A stretch of 64,000 nt of DNA from Cyanobacteria bacterium REEB67 (GTDB lineage: Bacteria; Cyanobacteriota; Vampirovibrionia; Obscuribacterales; Obscuribacteraceae). Shown one piece after another: positions 35,265 to 43,421 of the stretch. Location: NCBI GenBank assembly GCA_018971775.1, contig JAGXAB010000003.1, positions 62,001 to 126,000 of the forward strand, read 5' to 3'. The position numbers and the translations under genes are program-made. The stretch's first letter is position 1; each line of letters opens with the position of its first letter. The notes under the pieces were generated by a model. The model made no database searches. It was given only the letters and a program-made list of their open reading frames with translations, and was not told the DNA's origin.

Positions 35265-35639
35265 GCGTCGATATTTGCGACGGAAATATAGCAAATTTTC
35301 TCCCATCTATTTTGCAATTTAGCCACCAGTTCCGATACCAAAAAAAATCTTTGCCAAAAGACAATTTTTAACCAAAAAAGATGCTGACAACCACTGCGTA
35401 GATCGGAAAGATCTGCAAAAATAGAAGTGTAGGGTTCAATCTCGTGTAAGTCCTTTGCCGAGGCGATGCATCCGATTCCCACCTGGGGCGCGTGCTTTGC
35501 TGCGGAAAAATCCAGACTCGGTGTACTTTTGCGCTGAGCTTGTTCCTTGGCGTCTCCGTTTCAATCGGCCTGGGCTGCCAGCTCAGGTTCGCTCAAGCAT
35601 GGGATTTATGAGCAATCACTACTGAAGGAGTAAGGGGCT
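35265..35639 (+). other. Long intergenic stretch before the acidic repeat gene
   Basis: No protein gene is supported in these 375 nt. The first half is A/T-rich with A-runs. The second half (from about 35420) is GC-rich with small stems, such as AGATC-GGAAA-GATCT near 35400, which suggests a structured leader or a small RNA. I looked for 6S RNA, tmRNA and RNase P signatures and could not establish any. Confidence 0.4.
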
Positions 35640-36395
35640 ATGTCTAAGAAGAAACACAAACACACAAGCAAAGCAGCGGAACCGGTACAAAACAACGAGG
35701 AAGAGAAAGTTACAGAAGAGGCAGTAGCTGACGAAGAACTTACTCCCCAAGCGACTGATGATACAAGCGAAGCGGCGAGCGAAGAAACAACTGAAGAAGT
35801 AAACGACGAAAACGCAAAGAATGAAGATTCTAAGGATGATCAAGTGAAAGACGAAGACGCAAAAGACGAAGAAAAAGAAGAAACCGCAGAAGCTGCTGCG
35901 GAAGCCACTCCCGAAGAGGCTAAAGACGAAGAAGCCAAGGACGAAGAAAACAAAGAAGACGAGGCTGCCGAGCCGGTAGCTGAAGCGGCGCCGGAGGAAA
36001 CGAAAGAAGAAGGCACCACAGAAGAAGCAAAAGACGAAGAAGCAAAAGAAGAGGAGCCCGCAGCTGAGGCTGCTGAGCCCGTAGCGGAAGAAGCTCCGCC
36101 GGAAGAAGCCAAGGAAGAAGAGGCGAAAGAAGAAGCGGCAGAAGCTGCTGCTGAAGCCGAAGAAGCTAAGGAAGAAGAAGCAAAAGAAGAAGCGGCAGAA
36201 CCTGCTGCTGAAGCCGAAGAAGCTAAAGAAGAAGCAAAAGAAGAAGAAGTGGCAGAACCTGCTGCTGAAGCCGAAGAAGCTAAAGAAGAAGAAGCCAAGG
36301 AAGAAGAAGCAGAGGAAGTAGCTGCTGAAGCCGAAGAAGCATCCGACGAAGAAGCAAAAGACGATGCCGACAAGAAATTGAACGAAGCGGCATAG
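35640..36395 (+). CDS. Highly acidic Glu/Ala/Lys repeat protein
   Basis: After a short basic, His-containing start (S-K-K-K-H-K-H-T-S-K), the 251-residue protein consists almost only of Glu, Ala, Lys, Asp, Pro and Val. The second half is built of imperfect repeats such as A-E-A-E-E-A-K-E-E-E-A-K and E-P-A-A-E-A. It has no signal peptide or membrane segment and should be a very acidic, partly helical or disordered protein. AAGGAG and AAGGGG lie just upstream of the ATG, and a perfect terminator follows, so it is a real single-gene unit. I do not know its function. Long frames on the other strand here are a by-product of the repeats. Confidence 0.8.
   Translation: MSKKKHKHTSKAAEPVQNNEEEKVTEEAVADEELTPQATDDTSEAASEETTEEVNDENAKNEDSKDDQVKDEDAKDEEKEETAEAAAEATPEEAKDEEAKDEENKEDEAAEPVAEAAPEETKEEGTTEEAKDEEAKEEEPAAEAAEPVAEEAPPEEAKEEEAKEEAAEAAAEAEEAKEEEAKEEAAEPAAEAEEAKEEAKEEEVAEPAAEAEEAKEEEAKEEEAEEVAAEAEEASDEEAKDDADKKLNEAA
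36021..36345 (+). repeat. Imperfect GAAGAAGC-type repeats encoding EEAK units
   Basis: Units such as GCCGAAGAAGCTAAAGAAGA recur at least four times with small changes, separated by GCAGAACCTGCTGCTGAA. Such a stretch can expand or contract by slippage or recombination. Confidence 0.7.
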
Positions 36396-36424
36396 ACCAT
36401 GTCCGAGCAATCGGCATAATCGAG

Positions 36425-36456
36425 GCGAGGGATTGAGCGATCAATCCCTCGCTTTT
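36425..36456 (+). terminator. Rho-independent terminator of the acidic repeat gene
   Basis: A perfect 12-bp stem, GCGAGGGATTGA / TCAATCCCTCGC, with a GCGA loop, then TTTTCTCTT. Confidence 0.88.
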
Positions 36457-36606
36457 CTCTTGACTGTCTTGCAAGCTGATTGTCAGTTTAAGGTTTGTCT
36501 GCCCGGCGGCCAGCAGTGGTATCTTTATAAGTCGCCCGAGCCGGCCGGCAATCAAATTGCTGACCGAGTCGCGGCTGACTAAGATCCAGCAGTGAGAGGT
36601 CCCGAG

Positions 36607-37710
36607 ATGGTTGCCACTACCCTGAGAGAAACTGCCTTAGCTACAGCGCATGTCAAGCTTTCGGCGCGCATGGTTGATTTTGCCGGCTGGAATATGCCCG
36701 TGCAATACAAATCAATCGTCACCGAGCACATGGCCACGCGGCAGAAGGTCGGCATTTTCGATGTTTCGCACATGGGTGAGTTTCTCGTCACCGGTGCCGG
36801 CGCACACGACTTTATCCAGCATGTCATCGCCAATGATTTGAATCGCCTCACCGAGCCTGACCGTGCTCTTTACAGTCAGCTCTGCTACGAGGATGGCGGC
36901 ACCGTCGACGATTTGATCGTCTATCGTCGCAAAGAGGATTATCTGCTGGTCGTCAATGCCTCCAACATCGATAAGGATTTCGCCTGGCTGAACAGTCATA
37001 AATCCAAGTTTGAAGTCGAGCTGACGGACATTTCCGAGCAGACCGGATTGCTTGCCTTGCAGGGACCTTCGGCTGTGCCGATGCTCAGTGAAATCGTCGG
37101 TGATTGGGTCGCCAAGCTGCCTTCCTTCGGCTACGGCGAAGCTGTCGTCGACGGCAATAAATTTAGTTTCGGCCGCACCGGCTATACCGGTGAAGATGGT
37201 TTTGAAATTTTTGTCGCCACCGATCGTCTCGAATGGCTCTGGAACATGCTTCTCGAGCGCGGCGCTAAATATGGAATCGAGCCCTGCGGCCTTGGTGCTC
37301 GCGATACATTGAGGCTGGAGGCTGGTTTGCCACTTTATGGCCACGAACTCGAAAAGGACATCACTCCTATAGAGTCAGGTTTAGGCTGGAGCGTTAAACC
37401 GGAAAAAGGCGATTTCATCGGCAGCAAAGTATTGGCTGAGCAAAAAGCCGGCAAACTCGACCGTCAAATCATCTGTCTGAAAGCCGAAGGCAAAGCCATT
37501 CCCCGTCAGGGTTATGCTGTATTTCACAATGACAAAGAAGTCGGCTTCGTCACCAGTGGTACGCAGGGTATTTTTGTCGGCTATCCGATCGCTTTCGCCA
37601 TGGTCAATCGCGGTGTCGCCAAAGTCGGAGAAAATTTGCAGGTGCAAATACGCGATAGTCGAATTAACGCGGCTGTAGTACAGCGCCCCTGGTATAAGCG
37701 TAAAAAATAG
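36607..37710 (+). CDS. gcvT: Glycine cleavage system T protein (aminomethyltransferase)
   Basis: Moves the methylene group from the aminomethyl-lipoyl H protein to tetrahydrofolate. Evidence: D-F-A-G-W-N-M-P-V-Q-Y, F-D-V-S-H-M-G-E-F, D-D-L-I-V-Y-R, G-R-T-G-Y-T-G-E-D-G-F-E and L-G-A-R-D-T-L-R-L-E-A-G. Length 367 is typical. I chose the ATG at 36607 with GAGAGG 8 nt upstream over the GTG at 36592. gcvH lies 2.6 kb downstream on the same strand; gcvP is not in the window. Confidence 0.95.
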   Translation: MVATTLRETALATAHVKLSARMVDFAGWNMPVQYKSIVTEHMATRQKVGIFDVSHMGEFLVTGAGAHDFIQHVIANDLNRLTEPDRALYSQLCYEDGGTVDDLIVYRRKEDYLLVVNASNIDKDFAWLNSHKSKFEVELTDISEQTGLLALQGPSAVPMLSEIVGDWVAKLPSFGYGEAVVDGNKFSFGRTGYTGEDGFEIFVATDRLEWLWNMLLERGAKYGIEPCGLGARDTLRLEAGLPLYGHELEKDITPIESGLGWSVKPEKGDFIGSKVLAEQKAGKLDRQIICLKAEGKAIPRQGYAVFHNDKEVGFVTSGTQGIFVGYPIAFAMVNRGVAKVGENLQVQIRDSRINAAVVQRPWYKRKK

Positions 37711-37734
37711 GGCGCAAGCGGAGCTAGATAAAAG

Positions 37735-38304
37735 TTGCCCGAATCCAGCAATACACTACTGATGGCAGTGGGGATTTTGAGCCTGATACTCATTTTGAGT
37801 TCCGGCATGCTGATCTGGCAATTTGCATCGCGCGGTTCTAAAAGTCGCGAACGTTCCGGGCGCATCCCACCTAATATGCAGGTCTTCCTGTCCAGCCTCG
37901 ATGCTATGGCTGCGGTACGGTCGGTGTTGGCCGACGAATTGATTGTCGGTTGCCGCTGGCGGATTACCTACGACCGTGGTGAAGAAGGCCGTATTCAGGC
38001 GCGTCTGTACGGAAAGCCGGTGGGCGGTGAAGGCAGCGTCGATATTTTGATGAATATGCTTTTTCACCGTCTCGAGCCGAGCAAGACCGAGCTTGAATGG
38101 TCCTATGTCGTGATGAGCGGTCAGCCAGTCAGTGCCGACCGTGTCATCGATTCTACAAATGCAGCTTTGCGCACTGCTCTTGATCTGAAAGCAGGGAAGA
38201 TCAAGGCTCCTCCGGAAACCCCTACGAAAACCTGTTTTAACTGTCACAAGGATATCGAGTCCGGGTTTACCTTTTGCATCTATTGCGGGGCCAGTGTAAG
38301 TTGA
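37735..38304 (+). CDS. Membrane-anchored protein with C-terminal zinc ribbon (first of a pair)
   Basis: The 189-residue protein has an N-terminal membrane helix (A-V-G-I-L-S-L-I-L-I-L-S-S-G), a soluble middle part of unknown fold, and a zinc ribbon at the end, C-F-N-C-H-K-D-I-E-S-G-F-T-F-C-I-Y-C-G. Its stop overlaps the start of the next gene, which ends in the same kind of ribbon, so they are a translationally coupled pair. TTG at 37735 is the assumed start; an ATG at 37762 would cut into the membrane helix. No function is known. Confidence 0.72.
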   Translation: MPESSNTLLMAVGILSLILILSSGMLIWQFASRGSKSRERSGRIPPNMQVFLSSLDAMAAVRSVLADELIVGCRWRITYDRGEEGRIQARLYGKPVGGEGSVDILMNMLFHRLEPSKTELEWSYVVMSGQPVSADRVIDSTNAALRTALDLKAGKIKAPPETPTKTCFNCHKDIESGFTFCIYCGASVS

Positions 38305-39482
38305 CTGATCATACTTCCGTCTACATTTTTATGTTCCTTCTTGTCGCCGTTCCTGGTCTTTTTTTTATTGCCAGAAGCGCTCTATTCAACAACTTACAAC
38401 CGGAGCAATTTGAAGACGAAGACGGCAATATCAGGCATGTCGATATTTCGAAGACTGTTTCTGCTTTGAATTCGGGTGTTGGCTTGCTCCATGACCGCGA
38501 GCCATTGCTGCTGGATATGTCGATTGATAATGCTGCGCCGATCATCGAAGGCGCGCTGACAAAGTTTCGATTTTGCGGAGCCGGTTGGCACGTCGTGAAT
38601 ATCGATAGTGGGTCTCCGACCACAATTTCGGCAAATATTCCCTGTCTGGATCAGCGCGATCCCGATGTCACCGTGCGCATGGATCTTGGCCTTTTGGTCA
38701 CCATTGAAGACCAATTCAACGGCAAAAAAATAGTAGTCAAATTGCGTTTTATCCCTTATGAAGGACCGCACGGCACACTTGAAGAACTGGCCGACTTGAC
38801 CGAGAAATATTTGTCCCGCACTTTGCTCGAACCGCAGGCCCAGCTGCAGGGTGTCGCCCCTAATCAGGCGATGTCACAAACAGCGATGCCTGAGGCGGCA
38901 CCACTGGCGGTGCCTGAGTCTGCTTCTTTGCCGCCCATTATTTCTGCAGATGCGGAGCAACCACTATTTCAGAACGATTTCAGAAGTGAGGCGGCCCTGG
39001 AATATCAGCAGTCCGCTTCGGCGAGGCAGGCCGAGGCTGCTTATGGCGCTTTTGAAGAAACGGTCGAAGAGGCTAGGGCGCCTTTGCCCGGGTTTGCTCC
39101 AACTCCAACTCCAACTTCAACTCCAACTCCAGTTCCTGTTCCAACTCCAGCGCCGACGCCGACGATCAGTTTCACCGACCTGGCCACATCCGCGCCCGGT
39201 TTTGACTTACCGCCGATACCAATTACCCTGCCGGAATTGGGGCTACCGACGCCGGCGTCACCTGCAGCCGCACCAGTATTCATATCCCCACCCACACCCA
39301 TGACCAAACCCACACCGACACCCACACCCACACCCACACCGACACCCACACCCACAGTGGCACCGGCATCAACAGTTTCAACGCCTGCGACTCCTGATGC
39401 ACAGGCGGGTTTGTGTCCGGGATGTTCGCAGCCAATCAACCCCTCTTTCCCCTTCTGTCTCTATTGCAGCCGGAATTTTTAG
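38301..39482 (+). CDS. Membrane-anchored Pro/Thr-rich protein with zinc ribbon (second of a pair)
   Basis: About 393 residues. A membrane helix near the start (Y-I-F-M-F-L-L-V-A-V-P-G-L-F-F-I-A) is followed by a soluble domain of about 150 residues, then a long low-complexity Pro/Thr/Ala tail with P-T repeats. The C-terminus is a zinc ribbon, C-P-G-C-S-Q-P-I-N-P-S-F-P-F-C-L-Y-C. The TTG at 38301 overlaps the upstream stop (TTGA), consistent with coupling. The P-T tract looks like a flexible spacer holding the ribbon away from the membrane. The family is not known to me. Confidence 0.72.
   Translation: MTDHTSVYIFMFLLVAVPGLFFIARSALFNNLQPEQFEDEDGNIRHVDISKTVSALNSGVGLLHDREPLLLDMSIDNAAPIIEGALTKFRFCGAGWHVVNIDSGSPTTISANIPCLDQRDPDVTVRMDLGLLVTIEDQFNGKKIVVKLRFIPYEGPHGTLEELADLTEKYLSRTLLEPQAQLQGVAPNQAMSQTAMPEAAPLAVPESASLPPIISADAEQPLFQNDFRSEAALEYQQSASARQAEAAYGAFEETVEEARAPLPGFAPTPTPTSTPTPVPVPTPAPTPTISFTDLATSAPGFDLPPIPITLPELGLPTPASPAAAPVFISPPTPMTKPTPTPTPTPTPTPTPTVAPASTVSTPATPDAQAGLCPGCSQPINPSFPFCLYCSRNF
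39097..39150 (+). repeat. CTCCAA hexamer repeats (Pro-Thr codons)
   Basis: About eight imperfect copies of ctccaa inside the preceding gene, encoding P-T units. Confidence 0.7.
39303..39356 (+). repeat. ACACCC hexamer repeats (Pro-Thr codons)
   Basis: About eight near-perfect copies of acaccc, a second and distinct hexamer tract in the same gene, also encoding P-T. It is a likely place for length variation. Confidence 0.75.
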
Positions 39483-39497
39483 CGAATCTGCATCCGT

Positions 39498-39526
39498 TTG
39501 ACGTAGCACGTAGTGCGTGCTACGTT
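39498..39526 (+). promoter_or_regulatory. Promoter/operator of the higBA pair
   Basis: A perfect 9-nt inverted repeat ACGTAGCAC (39501-39509) and GTGCTACGT (39517-39525), with 7 nt between, overlies a likely promoter: TTGACG at 39498-39503 and TACGTT at 39521-39526, spaced 17 nt. Binding of HigA or HigBA here would block transcription. The predicted start of transcription falls at or near the higB ATG. Confidence 0.65.
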
Positions 39527-39532
39527 TGCTGT

Positions 39533-39811
39533 ATGATTGAATCGTTTAAATGCAAGGAAACAGAAGCGCTTTTTGCGCAGAAGCGTGTTTTGCGATTCAT
39601 GTCGTTTGAACGTGTGGGCAGGAGAAAGCTTAATATGCTGCACGCCGCCATTCTGTTGACTGACTTGAGTATGCCTCCTGGAAATAAGTTGGAAGCGTTG
39701 GAGCGAGATCGAAAGGGGCAGCACAGTATTCGAATAAATGACCAATGGAGAATTTGTTTTGTATGGACTGGAACCAACGCTTGTGATGTAGAAATTATTG
39801 ATTGTCACTGA
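39533..39811 (+). CDS. higB: HigB-like toxin (RelE superfamily)
   Basis: The 92-residue protein ends with the RelE/HigB signature H-S-I-R-I-N-D-Q-W-R-I-C-F-V-W and V-E-I-I-D-C-H. The family cuts mRNA on the ribosome. It begins at the ATG just behind the palindromic operator; a longer frame into the upstream gene is not family-like. It is followed 4 nt later by a HigA antitoxin gene, in toxin-first order typical of higBA. A-T content seems higher than in flanking gcv genes. Confidence 0.9.
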   Translation: MIESFKCKETEALFAQKRVLRFMSFERVGRRKLNMLHAAILLTDLSMPPGNKLEALERDRKGQHSIRINDQWRICFVWTGTNACDVEIIDCH

Positions 39812-39815
39812 CGAA

Positions 39816-40124
39816 ATGAATGCAATGAATATGAATAAAAAGTTTGAACCCATCCATCCCGGTGAAGTGCTTAAAGAGGAGTTCATGCGCCCTCTAGGTT
39901 TAAGCGCTAACCAGCTTGCACTGCGGCTCCATGTGCCTGCAGGTAGAATAACTTCAATAATTAACGGGCAGCGAGGAATAACCCCAGAAACTGCACTAAG
40001 GTTGTCGAAATTTTTTACGATATCCGCCGAATTTTGGCTTAATTTGCAGCAGCTTTATGAGCTGCGATTAGCCGAACAGAGTTCTGGCGAGAAGATTGCC
40101 GAAGAAGTGCGGCCATACAAGTAA
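39816..40124 (+). CDS. higA: HigA-like antitoxin (XRE helix-turn-helix)
   Basis: Helix-turn-helix protein of the HigA family: P-I-H-P-G-E-V-L-K-E-E-F, then L-S-A-N-Q-L-A-L-R-L-H-V-P-A-G-R-I, I-I-N-G-Q-R-G-I-T-P-E-T-A, and F-W-L-N-L-Q-Q-L-Y-E-L. It neutralises HigB and represses the operon. Starts at 39816, 39825 or 39831 are all possible; I took the first, 4 nt after the toxin stop. Confidence 0.92.
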   Translation: MNAMNMNKKFEPIHPGEVLKEEFMRPLGLSANQLALRLHVPAGRITSIINGQRGITPETALRLSKFFTISAEFWLNLQQLYELRLAEQSSGEKIAEEVRPYK

Positions 40125-40355
40125 GGAGTACGATGACGGCTTGCTTATATTGACCCGTCGTTGACAACCGGCGACCACGGATCAGCCTAATCTTGGTTTG
40201 TTGCACAAGATTTTCGTAGAATTATAGGATGGCACGATCACATCACATGCTTGTTCTAGTTCGGTTACATTCACAAAGCAAGCGGTACAAGTCAGTCGAT
40301 TGTCTATTAATCTCTTACAAGTTGGTAGCGCCATGCCAAGGAGAATCCAAGCGCC

Positions 40356-40739
40356 ATGCTAAGTCATCCCGACGATCTGAAATATGTAAAGAGTCACGAG
40401 TTCATCCGCAAAGAGGGTGATACGGCTGTGATCGGTATTACCGCTTTTGCGGCCGATCAGCTTGGCGACGTCACTTTTGTCGAATTGCCCAAAGTCGGCG
40501 CGAAATACAAGGCCGAGCAAAAATTTGGCGTTATCGAGTCGGTCAAATCAGTATCTGACCTTTTCATGCCGGTATCCGGCGAGATTCTCGAAGTCAACGA
40601 TAAGCTCAACTCCGAGCCGGAGCTCGTCAACCTCGACTGTTACAACGCCGGTTGGATGTGCAAAATCAAGCTTGACAATCCGGGCGAGCTGGACGCCGCG
40701 ATGAGTGCCGAAGACTATAAGAAGTTCATCGTCGACTAG
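40356..40739 (+). CDS. gcvH: Glycine cleavage system H protein
   Basis: The lipoyl-carrying shuttle of the glycine cleavage complex. The lipoylation lysine lies in I-E-S-V-K-S-V-S-D-L; V-G-I-T-A-F-A-A-D-Q-L-G-D type sequence precedes it and N-A-G-W-M-C-K-I follows. Length 127 is normal. AAGGAGAA lies 12 nt upstream of the ATG. It lies apart from gcvT, with the zinc-ribbon pair and higBA between them. Confidence 0.96.
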   Translation: MLSHPDDLKYVKSHEFIRKEGDTAVIGITAFAADQLGDVTFVELPKVGAKYKAEQKFGVIESVKSVSDLFMPVSGEILEVNDKLNSEPELVNLDCYNAGWMCKIKLDNPGELDAAMSAEDYKKFIVD

Positions 40740-40744
40740 TCGAT

Positions 40745-41434
40745 TTATTTAGCTGAAGGCTCCGCTAGCGGAGCTTGAATGGGGCTGCTTTGCTGTTGCG
40801 AGGCGGCCCCTTGCGATGTCGGGGGTTCTTGAGAGGGTGCAGGCGGTTGTCTCTCGCTGTTCGCGCTTTCTATTTTGGGGGTGGCGGCCGGGGGCGCTTG
40901 CGGATCGGCCTGCATTTTCAATTTGCGGAATTGATCCTGCGCCAGGTCATAAAAGTAAGAGCCCTGCGTTGCTTTGACTTTAGCCAGCTCTTGCAGGGCC
41001 GTCTGGTCATCGCGGTTGGCGTCGAGTTTTTCCATAGCATCAAGATAAAGGGCCTGATTGAGCAGGTCTTCGCTGCTGTCTGTACCGGCGCCGCCAAAAA
41101 ATTCTGGAATCGGCGATCCATGCAAAATGCCAATCGCCGCCTTGTAATTGCCTTGCAAGATGCTGGTCTTGGCCGAATGGGTGATGTAGGTCTTAACGAA
41201 ACTGACAGTCAAACCGGCCATGGCAAAAAGCAAACCGACTGCCAGAAGCAAATCGATTGCCATGGGATGCTTGTACGATTTAGACGGTACCTTCGGTGCT
41301 TTTTCCAGCTCTACGCCGGGCACCTGCTGAGCGAGCAATTTGTCAGCGAGCAAGTCCATGTCGATCTGGGCCTGACTTGGCTCAACACTCGAGTTTTGGC
41401 TGGCGTTCGACACCAGTTCTTGCTCTGAATCCAC
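40745..41434 (-). CDS. Single-pass membrane protein, unknown
   Basis: The 229-residue protein has a polar cytoplasmic start, one membrane helix (I-D-L-L-L-A-V-G-L-L-F-A-M-A-G-L), a short helical region with A-A-I-G-I-L-H-G that may be a divergent TPR-like unit, and a Pro/Gln/Ser/Ala-rich tail. It converges on gcvH, with 5 nt between stops. I do not recognise the family; the tail suggests an extracytoplasmic linker. Confidence 0.68.
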   Translation of the reverse strand: MDSEQELVSNASQNSSVEPSQAQIDMDLLADKLLAQQVPGVELEKAPKVPSKSYKHPMAIDLLLAVGLLFAMAGLTVSFVKTYITHSAKTSILQGNYKAAIGILHGSPIPEFFGGAGTDSSEDLLNQALYLDAMEKLDANRDDQTALQELAKVKATQGSYFYDLAQDQFRKLKMQADPQAPPAATPKIESANSERQPPAPSQEPPTSQGAASQQQSSPIQAPLAEPSAK

Positions 41435-41496
41435 TGACTGCTCCTGTACATCTGAATCGCGGCACTACTTTACCTTATCACGGGGCCTCCCCGGCC

Positions 41497-43320
41497 TTAC
41501 AGGTGGTGCTTGATGAATTCGTCAATTCGCTTAATTTTTATGGTGTTGCTCAGGCCGCCTTTTATTTCGGCAAGAGCTGTGCCGATGGCCGTTTTATGGC
41601 CGCCTGCCGCGAGCTGTTCGAGGGCGGCAAAGGCTGCCCGCACGACAGACATTTCCTGGGCGTTGATGAGCTTCGCCGTTGGAACGACAAAACTTGCATC
41701 ATTGATCAGGCCCGCACCTTGAAGGGCTTTGGTGCGCACCTGGGCAGAGGGATCGCCGATGGCTCTCTGGACCGCTAGTTTGATATCGGCGGCGCGACTC
41801 AGTTTGCCTTTGCTGCCGCTCCACAGTTTGATCAGCGAGGAGAGCGCTTCTTCGCGCTTGTCTGAAGCCTCGTCCTGGATCGCCAGGAGCAAAAATGCGA
41901 TCGAATCGTCGCCGGGCAGATGTCCAAGGGCGCGGAGAATATACCAGTAGGTCTTTGCTTTTTCCGGGCTGGCTTCAGCGATGGGATTGGCACTGAGAGT
42001 CAATCCTGTGCGGTCATCGATGTTGACCATCGCTCGGGCCAACTTGATCAAAACAGCTGCACTGCCGGCGTCTTCGATCAATCCGAGCGCTTCGACGATG
42101 TCGTCGCGGTAGGGGGGAGCGTCATCGAGAGCTTTTGTCAGAGCCGGCACTACCGCCTTTAATTTATGTTCGCCGGCCAGCTTGATGGCATGCCTTAGCG
42201 CGCTTCGTTCAATTTTCTGGCCGTTCTTATCGGCTTTGCTTTCGGTCAGGCCATCGCTCACAAACTTTTCGATGTCCAGATCCGAGATCAGGCGAGCGGC
42301 ATGCTGAGCCGTCTCGGCGATCGCTTCGGGCTCGGGATAACCCTCTGCTTCCAGTCTGTATTCGTGGTAGTTTTTTTGCAGCCAATCGGCAAGCTGGCTT
42401 AAAGCTCGTAGCTTTACCGGATTTGCCTGTTTCGTTGCCGCTGCTTGCAGTGGCTCCATACATCTGTGCACCAACAATTCTGGCATCAGATCGGGATTAC
42501 TTGAGAATGGTCCACGCATGGCCTCGAATAAGCCAACCAGTACGTTGGCGCCCAAATCAGCGAGGCGATCGTCGTTGGCGGTTAGCATGACATAGGGCGA
42601 ATGCGAGCGGGCCAGGGCAACCGAGGCGTAATCGACAAAGGCATGATGTTCGGCAAAAGCGCTGGATAGATGGCCGGAGATTTCATCCAGTGGCCACTTG
42701 GCGATGGCATTGACGGCATCGACGCGAATCCAGGGCTCGCCATTGAGAAGATGTTTGGAGATGGCATCACGTGCGACCGCGGTGCGAAATCCAGCCAGAG
42801 AGCGAGAGATATGGCAAAAAGCAGGGCTCGGTTCGCTGCCGGTAGTGTTTGATTTGGTACCGCCGGCGGTATTATCCAGGGCGGCGATCATGCGCTCTTG
42901 CGCCTGGTGCGCGCCGAGGAAAGCTATCACTGCGGCGGCATTGGCTCTCACTCGCCAATCTTCGTGCGATAGCGGATCAAGTTCGCGGCCGTCCTGACCG
43001 CTGCTGACCTCGGGCAAAAGAGTTTTGATTGTGGCGTCGAGCGAGTCGCTTTGCGCTTCATCGAAAATACGGCGCAGCTTGTCTTCCCACCAGAGCGGGG
43101 CAAGCTTCATATTGATGCAAAGATTTTGTGAATTTGTGCGACTGATGGCCGAGAGAATGTCGGCGCGCACGTCCTTGAACTCACGCTGATTTTCCGGGCT
43201 GGATCCGGCCAGACCGTGATAGAGCAAAAAATGCTCCATGCCGAAATCATCGACTTTTACCTTGGGTTTTTCGGAAAAAAGGCTGGACGCTTTACGGATC
43301 CACTTTGCAAGCATGGTCAT
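41497..43320 (-). CDS. HEAT-repeat protein
   Basis: The 607-residue protein is built of helical repeats with conserved R-x-x-A and A-L-x-x-L patterns: W-R-V-R-A-N-A-A-A-V-I-A-F-L-G, W-I-R-V-D-A-V-N-A-I-A-K-W, V-R-T-K-A-L-Q-G-A-G-L-I. HEAT superhelices bind proteins. There is no signal peptide, so it is probably cytoplasmic. Its neighbours give no hint of the partner. It starts with ATG ACC ATG, so either ATG may be used. Confidence 0.85.
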   Translation of the reverse strand: MTMLAKWIRKASSLFSEKPKVKVDDFGMEHFLLYHGLAGSSPENQREFKDVRADILSAISRTNSQNLCINMKLAPLWWEDKLRRIFDEAQSDSLDATIKTLLPEVSSGQDGRELDPLSHEDWRVRANAAAVIAFLGAHQAQERMIAALDNTAGGTKSNTTGSEPSPAFCHISRSLAGFRTAVARDAISKHLLNGEPWIRVDAVNAIAKWPLDEISGHLSSAFAEHHAFVDYASVALARSHSPYVMLTANDDRLADLGANVLVGLFEAMRGPFSSNPDLMPELLVHRCMEPLQAAATKQANPVKLRALSQLADWLQKNYHEYRLEAEGYPEPEAIAETAQHAARLISDLDIEKFVSDGLTESKADKNGQKIERSALRHAIKLAGEHKLKAVVPALTKALDDAPPYRDDIVEALGLIEDAGSAAVLIKLARAMVNIDDRTGLTLSANPIAEASPEKAKTYWYILRALGHLPGDDSIAFLLLAIQDEASDKREEALSSLIKLWSGSKGKLSRAADIKLAVQRAIGDPSAQVRTKALQGAGLINDASFVVPTAKLINAQEMSVVRAAFAALEQLAAGGHKTAIGTALAEIKGGLSNTIKIKRIDEFIKHHL

Positions 43321-43421
43321 ACAATTAAACTTAGTCCTAAATGCTATGATCTGGAGTTTATCAAGGTTTAGACACCATTTGATAGTTAGTTTTTATAGTA
43401 ATCGCAGGAGAGGTCGTCCCC

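Noticed and set aside
35265..35639. 6S RNA, tmRNA or RNase P RNA
   Set aside because: I could not pair the ends convincingly and did not find the conserved core sequences of any of these.
35619..36410. Long Phe-rich frame opposite the acidic repeat gene
   Set aside because: It exists only because GAA/GCA-rich repeats have few stops on the other strand; composition is not protein-like and the sense gene has a ribosome site and terminator.
39097..39356. CRISPR array
   Set aside because: The repeats are hexamers in frame inside a Pro/Thr-rich coding tail, not spaced direct repeats.
41296..41778. 160-residue plus-strand frame
   Set aside because: Antisense to the membrane protein and HEAT genes; no independent support.
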